A DNA stretch of 64,000 bases from Gigaspora rosea. Lineage: Eukaryota > Glomeromycota > Glomeromycetes > Diversisporales > Gigasporaceae. The position numbers and the translations under genes were made by a program. Shown one piece after another: positions 57,589 through 64,000 of this stretch. A model generated the notes under the pieces. It saw only the letters and a program-made list of their open reading frames with translations, had not been told where the DNA came from and did not search any database. Location: positions 285,407 to 349,406 of the forward strand of contig QKWP01000204.1 in the NCBI GenBank assembly GCA_003550325.1, written 5' to 3'. Within the stretch, counting starts at the first letter, position 1, and every line of letters starts with the position of its first letter.

Positions 57589-60127
57589 TCAAAAAAATTG
57601 TCCAAAATAAAAAGTATAATGTAAAAAAAAAAAGTCACCTTCACGAACACGTTTTTGGGTCGGGACCATTTCAGGATTTTTTTTTGGTCGGCCTCGCTTT
57701 TTTTTCACAGGAGGCGTATTTTCTTTTTTTTCCTTTTCCTTTTCGCATCTAATTCTTCCTTTTTTAGGTCGCCCAACAGCCTTGCTCTTTATAGGGTTGC
57801 TGATTAACGGAGGTTCTGAGGATGCCGAAGTATTCGAAACAAGATCGTCATCAACGACATATAATGCTTCCAAATACTTCTCGAGGTACAACGTAAAATC
57901 TGCACATTTATCAGGGTCCGTTGCAATCTTACTTGCAATTTCCCCTGATAGTCGATGAATATGCATGAACCGGATTCGAGAGTCATCTTGGCCACATGAT
58001 TCATGTAATGTTAAAGTTCCTGGATCTTGTGTTTGTGTACGGCTATAAAAATTGACATATTCTTTTGCAAGCTCCAACTCGGGCGGGTCCTTTTGCCAGC
58101 GTTTTGGAAAGTGGACAGGATCGAGTTGAGCGAGAGACAGGCGAACCGCAACTGCAAGGGAATGGCGGCAGACTATTCCAGCAAATTCGAGATTGCGGCA
58201 GCAACAAGCAAGTACCTTCCCATCATAGGAGACACGACGTATAACGTCTGGCCTTTCGTAACGTGACAGCTCAAAACAACGCACTCCATTGTCATCGGTT
58301 ATTTCCTCACACGCATATGCGTCTTTTTCACTCCATTCTGCCTTAAATTTCTTCCAGGCATATTTCGTCAGGCAACTAGCAGCCTGGTTTTCAATTGGAT
58401 TTGGAAAATCCACAGGTATGGGGTACACAAGCTCCTTGTAAGCAGAAATATGTTCCGCCTCCTCGCGATAGTAAAGTGCACGTTCAAAGGCAGCCAAAAA
58501 TTCCGTGAGCCTTGTTTTACAGTCTACGAAGCCCTTTAAAAGACTATTCATTGATTCCCCTCTCTGCGTCGACGACATGTCAGCAAAAAAATAATCTTTT
58601 AAATATGCCGGGGCCCACCGTTCACGCCACCGACTAAGAACTCCCAGGTACGACTGTGCCTCGGCATAGTTTTCATTTTCCATTATACATTTCCATTGCT
58701 TTTCAAACTCGTTTTGGTCAATATAATGACTTAAACATTTCATAAGATCCGCGTGAAACATGTTATACTTCGTTCCAAGCTTAGAGGTCATATTGGACCT
58801 TATATTCTTTACCATGTGCCAAATACAAAGACCATGCTTTGTACCATGCTTATTAGTAAGGACAGAACGGATAGCATCGGCCATTGCTAGATCGTTATCA
58901 GTGAGAATAGTATGGGGCGCGGTGCCGAATATACGAAGGAAAGCTTCAAAAAGCCATTCAAAACTCGAGGACGTTTCGTCACGAAGCAGCGCACCAGCAG
59001 CGCAATAAGAGAGACCGTTATTGGTGACGCCTGTAAACACCCCAAAAGGCATCGAAAAATAGTTACTCTTATATGTGTTATCGTACACGATCGTGTCATA
59101 AAAACGCATATATTGTCGTTTTTGTGCAGCATACACCCAGATTACATGTTTTAGCCTATTATTACTATCCAATTCGAATTCATAAGAAAATTCGGGGTCA
59201 TTATTACATTTTTGTTGGAGGAGGAGAAGAAAGTCATGGGCTTGAAATTCACTACGTGACATGCGATCAGCATCAATCAAATTATATACATCCTTTATTA
59301 TCCACTTCTTCACTATTGGTCCGTACTTAATTGTAAGAAGAGATTGGATCTGTGGTGTTGATATTCCTGCTTTTCTTGCGGTAAAAATTTCCTCCTTAAT
59401 AAAAGCTGGTATTTCGCGGCTAGCAGGCGAAATACGCATGAGTTGGGGCGGAATGAGCGAATGATTATGGCGTAAATCGACTTGTGAGATGTAATATTTA
59501 TCGTCCTCTGGATTATGATTGAGACGAACAGACCAGGGGCAGTTGCATTTTTTTGATTCTTTATTTCTGCTTTTTTTATTCGGATCCTTAGGTTTAGGTT
59601 TGAACACGCCGGAGCGATCGCAAGCAAAAACTTGAGTAGAACGCAAGCCATCACTGCGATTGTTGCCTTTTAGGAAAATCACTTTAAACCCACTTGCTTC
59701 AGCGTATTGATCAGCGACATATTTAAAGGCCTCAAGAGAGACATAATCCTGGTCACACTGAAAAAGCGAGCTACTTAGTTCCAATGGGGTCTCTGATTCC
59801 AATGTGTTTTTTTCGGGTTCTAGTGGGGTTAGGGTTTTGGGTTCTAATGTTATTTCGGGTTCTAGTGGGGTTAGGGTTTCGGGTTCTAATGTTATTTCAG
59901 GTTCTAGTAGGGTTAGGGTTTTGGGTTCTGCGATTTCGGGTTCTAGTAGGGTTAGGGTTTCGGGTTCTAATGTATTTTCAGGTTCTAGTAGGGTTAAAGG
60001 TTGATTCTGAGCAGCTTCTTAAAAAATTATGGCGGTTATTAGTCTTTTGCACAATCATTGTACATTTTTAACCGACTAAAACCTTACCATGAACTTGTAA
60101 CGTTACTTCCTGTTGCGTTTTGGCCAT
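57589..60127 (-). CDS. FAR1-type MULE transposase (two exons, 822 aa)
   Basis: Exon 1 is 60088-60127 (ATG GCC AAA..., 40 nt). A 70-nt intron (60018-60087, donor GTAAGG, ACTAAT branch-like word, acceptor TTTTAAG) joins exon 2 in frame. Without exon 1 the frame has no ATG, as its apparent start at 59802 is TTG. Residues about 14-95 are Leu-Thr-x-Leu-Glu-Pro-Glu repeats. Then comes a FAR1-type zinc region (C146, C171, C173, H197, H199), a MULE core with VYDNTYKSN (Asp326), ILTDND (Asp387), LCIWHMV (Cys411, His414) and MSSTQRGESMNS, a SWIM zinc finger (C618, C620, C630, H632), and two AT-hook-like cores (VGRPKKGR; KKRGRPKKNP). It would bind the TIRs and cut and paste the element in the nucleus. 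No stop or frameshift is seen. The last 15 residues (DFFFLHYTFYFGQFF) look odd and could be replaced if a further intron exists. Confidence 0.9.
60018..60087 (-). other. intron of the MULE transposase gene
   Basis: 70 nt, GTAAGG...TTTTTTAAG. It joins CAT-G to AA-GCT, giving His-Glu-Ala and keeping exon 2 in frame; the unspliced frame meets a stop at 60019-60021. Donor, branch-like ACTAAT and acceptor all fit fungal introns. Confidence 0.8.
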
Positions 60128-60290
60128 TGTTAACCTTGATTTTTTTTAAGTCCAACACCACTACTTTTTTGGCGGAAATTGTTGGTGCAGAGTAAAATTT
60201 TCGAGTTCTACGAGCCTCTTCCACTTGCTTTTTCAACTTTTCGACCCCTTCTTCGGCAAAACAGTCTGATTTGAAACTTTTGGTGCTTTA
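60095..60290 (-). other. open frame upstream of and overlapping exon 1, purpose unknown
   Basis: On the minus strand about 65 codons without ATG read STKSFKSDCFAEEGVEKL, KKQVEEARRTRKFYSAP and TISAKKVVVLDLKKIKVNN, a coiled-coil-like composition. It then overlaps exon 1 in a different frame. It cannot be joined to exon 2 without a stop. It may be a 5' UTR relic of a longer coding region or of a second MULE gene. Confidence 0.3.
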
Positions 60291-60454
60291 TTAGGTCGTA
60301 CGTTTGGTTCTTCGTTTATTTCAAATTTTTAACTATATGAACTTATGGATCTTATTAATAGGTTCAAAAGTTCGAAAGATTTTTTCTTCCTTTAAAACAG
60401 CGTAATAAAAATTCAAAGCTCAGTCTATACTGAGTATATTAAGCGTTCACATAT

Positions 60455-60602
60455 CTAGGTTCAAGTTTAAAGAGAGCGACCATACTTCTCTATGATTCTA
60501 AAACTTTTTTTTTTTTTTTTGTACTGTTCTAGGTTCAAGTTTAAAGAGAGGCGACCATACTTCTCTATGATTCTAAAATTTTTTTTTTTTGTACTGTTTG
60601 AA
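60455..60602. repeat. 74-bp tandem duplication in the MULE 5' region
   Basis: CTAGGTTCAAGTTTAAAGAG...CTTCTCTATGATTCTAAAA plus a T-run occurs at 60455 and again at 60529. It lies between the transposase start and the right TIR, where the promoter is expected. Confidence 0.8.
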
Positions 60603-60817
60603 GGCGTTAGTGCAAGGTAAACAAGAAAAATTTTTTTGTATTGTTTGTATTGTTTGTCAGATAGCGATAGGTTACACTCACAAACAAAGATTTACGTACG
60701 TACGTAACGGCAGGTAACACACGCATGCAAAGTGGTACGGTACATCAAGAAGGTCGATCAAGGCGATTCGGCTCTTTAGTCTTTAGTTCGGAGATACGGG
60801 TTACTGATCGAAGCTTT

Positions 60818-60905
60818 ATCACATGATATTTGCGTGTTTTGATTGGTCCACAGGCCAGAGATATATAAGTTATATATCTCTGACCAGAGATGCTTAGAAA
60901 TTCCC
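60818..60905 (-). repeat. right TIR of the MULE
   Basis: Reversed, it starts GGGAATTTCTAAGCATCTCT and then follows the left TIR, including the palindrome and ACCAATCAAAA. Confidence 0.85.
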
Positions 60906-60914
60906 TAAAATATA

Positions 60915-61646
60915 TATTTAGTCGATTCTGCATATAACAAATCCTAAGGGTCTATATATAAAAATTTTTAAAAAGTTTATTATAGAAAATTTACTAGATT
61001 TTATACTAAACTCTATAATAAATTTGCTAAAAAAAGTTTGTTATAAAGTGAGTTATTATAAAAATGTTCATTATATCCAGAGTCAATTGTAATGCCATTT
61101 TCACTACAAATATTTGAAATTTTCCAAATTTTCTTTATGTTTTCATCTCCTATCTTATCTATTATAATCTAAAGTATAGTTTGATACATATTATAATTAT
61201 TTTTTAAAAACTCATGTAAAGCTTCTTCTTTAATTTCCTGTTTAGAATTAAGTTTACTAGGTGTTGGCTCAATCCTGTTTGCTGTAAGGAACAAGCATTA
61301 TAATATAGTTGTCTTAACTATATTACTAACTAGTTCTGTAAGATATTTTCCAATATTTTTAGTTAGGGGCATACTATTATGTAATTTATACTATAAATAC
61401 ATAGTCAAAGGTAGTAATCACATCTATATATTATATTAATTAATCAGAATTAGATAAAATGATCACACTATACATGGATAGAGGTGGCTACTAAGTAAAA
61501 AATATTATGTAATAAATGGCATGCCCCTTACTGTAAAAAATGATTATGAATAGCAGCAGGTATCATAGTATACATTATTAATTCCTTATAATTAAAAAAT
61601 CTATTCTACTATGATTCTGTTTTCAAATGCTAATCAAGATGATCTG
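60915..61646. other. AT-rich sequence, no gene seen
   Basis: No long frame; CpG is rare again directly outside the MULE, which sharpens the contrast with the element. Confidence 0.4.
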
Positions 61647-61654
61647 CAAGTTCA

Positions 61655-62113
61655 TAGTAATACAAATTGATGAAAATTTTTCAATCGATTAGTTGATAGA
61701 TCATTTTATCCAACTAATTGATTAATCGATTTTATTCAACTAATTGATTAGTTGGCCAATTGATTAATCGACTAATCAATTAATTGATAGTTGACTAATC
61801 GATTGATCAACTAATCAATTGGCCAACTAATCGATTAGTTGAATAAATAATAAACGAAACTTGGTAAAATACACATAAGGTAGCAATTAAAACAGCCAGG
61901 TTGATATTTTTATATGATCGGTTAATTAAACAACCAATTGTCTAGTTGATTAATTGACCAATTAACTAGTCGATTAATCGATTAGTTGGCCAATCGACTA
62001 ATCGATTAGTCAACTAATCAATTAATTGACTAAGTTGGGTCTGTAAAATTCAAATCAATTAGTTGTCAACTTTACAACTAATCAATTAATTCGATTTTTG
62101 ATTCGTATCACTA
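61655..62113. mobile_element. hAT-type MITE, 459 bp, with dense subterminal repeats
   Basis: The ends TAGTAATACAAAT and (inverted) TAGTGATACGAAT are flanked by a perfect 8-bp TSD CAAGTTCA (61647-61654, 62114-62121). Between them ATCGATTAGTTG/CAACTAATCGAT words occur more than 20 times in both orientations, covering most of the element. It has no transposase. Confidence 0.85.
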
Positions 62114-62121
62114 CAAGTTCA

Positions 62122-63115
62122 TATAATATGCAATTTAATTTTATTTCTCTTTTGATAACACAATTATAAGATTCAACTCTGGCTGTACTTTTTATTTCAG
62201 CTATAAATATTTTAAAAAGATAAGTACAGACCCAAGACTGGCTATATAGTTATAAGATATGCAATAGATAGTCTTTTGCCATTGAAAACTTGTCAAGCAT
62301 ATTATCCCAATGCTTTTGCTAATTTAAATGATTTAACTACTATTAAATGCACTTTAGTGAACTCTATACTTTTAATTAATTGATTTAATCTGTTAACTTA
62401 ATAAAAAAATTATTAATTATTGAAATAGCATTGGATTTTAGTATATATTAAAAGTTTATATTGTACTTATTTTCAAAATTTACTACTGTTCCAATAAGAT
62501 AATAGTGCTGATCACTCCTGGATTATCACTTAACAACTTTTGGAAAAAACAACATCAAAGCTACTACTAAACATATATATTTTTTTACAATATTAAAACT
62601 ATTAAAGAAATAAACTATCTTTTTAAAACAAATATCTTTCTTTTACAATATCTTTCTTTTAGGGCAGTGTCATTAATCACCTGATTATTTTTTATCAGAG
62701 GCCTACCCCCCTATTTTTTAATATATATAGAGTCAGGTTCTTATATATAATTTTAATTTTTTTACCCCCCCTAGAAAATCACCTGATTTTTGTTACTCCC
62801 CTTACAGATTCAAAGAGATACAATATCTTAAAAATTATATATTTTTTTTATTCTGTAAAAAATATATTTTTTAATATTCTGATTGCTGATAGCTTCCTGT
62901 AGATCAATATTATATTTATTTATAGTAAAAATTCCAGCTTATTTGAATAAATAGTTATTGGGAAATTTAAAACCAGATATTATATTTTTATTATAATAAA
63001 TACTTCAATATTATTGGCTATTATTTATATTATATATATATAGGATATGATAATAGAAACCCTTACTCACTTAAAAAATTATATATTTTTTGTACTTTTC
63101 TTATTAGATAATATT
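62122..63115. other. AT-rich sequence with repeat debris, no gene seen
   Basis: A GC-richer patch at 62663-62810 has two AATCACCTGATT words in direct orientation and runs of C; it may be an element fragment but has no definable ends. Confidence 0.35.
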
Positions 63116-63119
63116 TTAA

Positions 63120-63636
63120 GAGTAGAGGATATGTAGATTATTTATCATATGATTTTGGTGGTACAATTTTTTTCTTTTTAAAATTAAGAAAATTTTATTA
63201 AGCAAATAATTTTAAATTTATAATAAAGGTTGTAGAATAGACTTTTCTGATTCTAACAGTGGTAAAATCAGTAAGATTGGTTAAATATTTACTGAGAAAC
63301 ATGTATTTGAAGATTGGATATCACTATTTGTTTACAAAAAATCATATGATGATCATACAATGTAACCAATCAAAATTAACTATTTTGTATAACTACAAAG
63401 AATTTGAATTGACTACGGAGAACTTTACCATATATACAAGTATATTTTTTTAAAAATATTTTATTATTAAAATTTATATCTTTAGAAAGAGCATGTCTTA
63501 ATCTACAAATTACAAAAATTTTAACAAAAATTAAATGTTATTATAAAAGTTTTATTAGTAGCTTATTTCTAATTTCTATATAAAATTATTTGTACTATCA
63601 AAATCATATGATAAGTGATCTACATATCCTCTACCC
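63120..63636. mobile_element. TTAA-flanked inverted-repeat element, 517 bp
   Basis: The arms G(A/G)GTAGAGGATATGTAGAT continue through ATCATATGATTTTG on both sides. TTAA lies at both edges (63116-63119, 63637-63640), the target of piggyBac-type transposases; the TIR start is not a classic piggyBac end, so the superfamily is open. The 64-codon frame at 63259-63453 is short and unrecognised. Confidence 0.6.
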
Positions 63637-63640
63637 TTAA

Positions 63641-64000
63641 AAGGTTTGGAAATCAAACCAAATCTTATCTTATATATAAAAAATTTTAGTCAATTAAATT
63701 TAACTAAATATATTATCTAGAGTAAAAAGCAAGTTTCTATAGTAAATAGATTCTAAGTAATAAATATAAAACCCCAAACATTTAGTACAGAGGTCATACT
63801 TTATTTTTTAGCAAAAATCCCTAAAATTTGAGAAGCAAAAAAAACAGTTTTTGGCAATTATTTTGGCATCTAGTGGTCCAATTTAAATAAACTTTTTTTA
63901 AAAATGAAGCTTTCAGTAAAACACATTTAACAAAAAAAGTTTATTCAATTCTAATTACTAAATTAGAAGTTATTTAAGTAAATATGGATTTGTTATTTTT
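63641..64000. other. AT-rich end of window, no gene seen
   Basis: No frame or bounded repeat is visible. Confidence 0.4.

Larger units (their letters stand above)
53739..60905 (-). mobile_element. complete Mutator-like element (MULE), 7167 bp
   Basis: TIRs of about 88 bp (53739-53826 and 60818-60905) match over GCATCTCTGGTCAGAGATAT and CCAATCAAAA, with few differences. A perfect 9-bp TSD TAAAATATA flanks it (53730-53738, 60906-60914), the hallmark of Mutator transposition. Each TIR contains a palindrome (CCAGAGATATATAA and complement). Inside are a FAR1-type transposase gene on the minus strand, a 3.1-kb satellite downstream of it, and two nested MITEs. The coding part is far richer in GC and CpG than its surroundings. 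The perfect TSD, spliced intact gene and similar TIRs suggest a recent, possibly active copy. Confidence 0.9.

Noticed and set aside
59820..60000. GGGTTAGGGT words as interstitial telomere repeats
   Set aside because: They are part of a longer coding repeat with no pure TTAGGG run.
59784..60071. Plus-strand frame with VLVGLGF repeats
   Set aside because: Antisense shadow of the Leu-Glu-Pro repeats of the transposase.

Overview
The window looks like nuclear DNA of an arbuscular mycorrhizal fungus (Glomeromycotina, most like Rhizophagus). That is inference from extreme A+T richness, long homopolymers, very low gene density, short GTAAG-type introns, remnants of a LINE with a CxxC...HxxxxC knuckle, a FAR1/MULE transposase, and many small transposons. 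It is not viral or bacterial. Two assembly gaps (runs of N) lie beside poly-A/T tracts.

Layout. (1) 1 to about 13.4 kb is a transposon graveyard. It holds a 5'-truncated poly(A) retroposon, a LINE 3' remnant, an array of ~315-bp palindromes, two short hAT-type elements with 8-bp target-site duplications (TSDs), TA-flanked mariner/pogo-type MITEs, SINE and retroposon copies, and a Helitron-like 3' end. (2) About 13.4 to 44.2 kb is an island almost free of recognisable transposons. It carries three same-strand paralogous genes (starts 15245, 24798, 34848) spaced 9.6 and 10.0 kb apart. Each encodes a Pro/Ser/Asn-rich protein ending in a SWIRM domain of the Fun19/Laf type, a family linked in yeasts to class I histone deacetylase complexes. 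The 8 to 9 kb between them holds only AT-rich DNA and simple repeats. (3) About 44.2 to 53.7 kb is again repeat-rich and low in CpG, with nested SINEs, poly(A) retroposons and MITEs, several with intact TSDs. (4) 53739-60905 is a complete 7.2-kb Mutator-like element with ~88-bp terminal inverted repeats (TIRs) and a perfect 9-bp TSD. It contains an apparently intact two-exon FAR1-type transposase gene and a 3.1-kb internal satellite array. (5) 60.9 to 64 kb holds decayed repeats, a hAT-type MITE with a perfect 8-bp TSD, and a TTAA-flanked inverted-repeat element.

The two observations most worth following are these. First, the SWIRM paralog cluster: the first copy seems to have turned a conserved motif-coding segment into an intron (ATGAGT became the splice donor GTAAGT), losing a motif (RKNPYP..AP..SSPGIT) kept in the other two. 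Second, the seemingly autonomous MULE with an internal satellite. Element boundaries come from TIR/TSD matching by eye; no database search or structure prediction was run.
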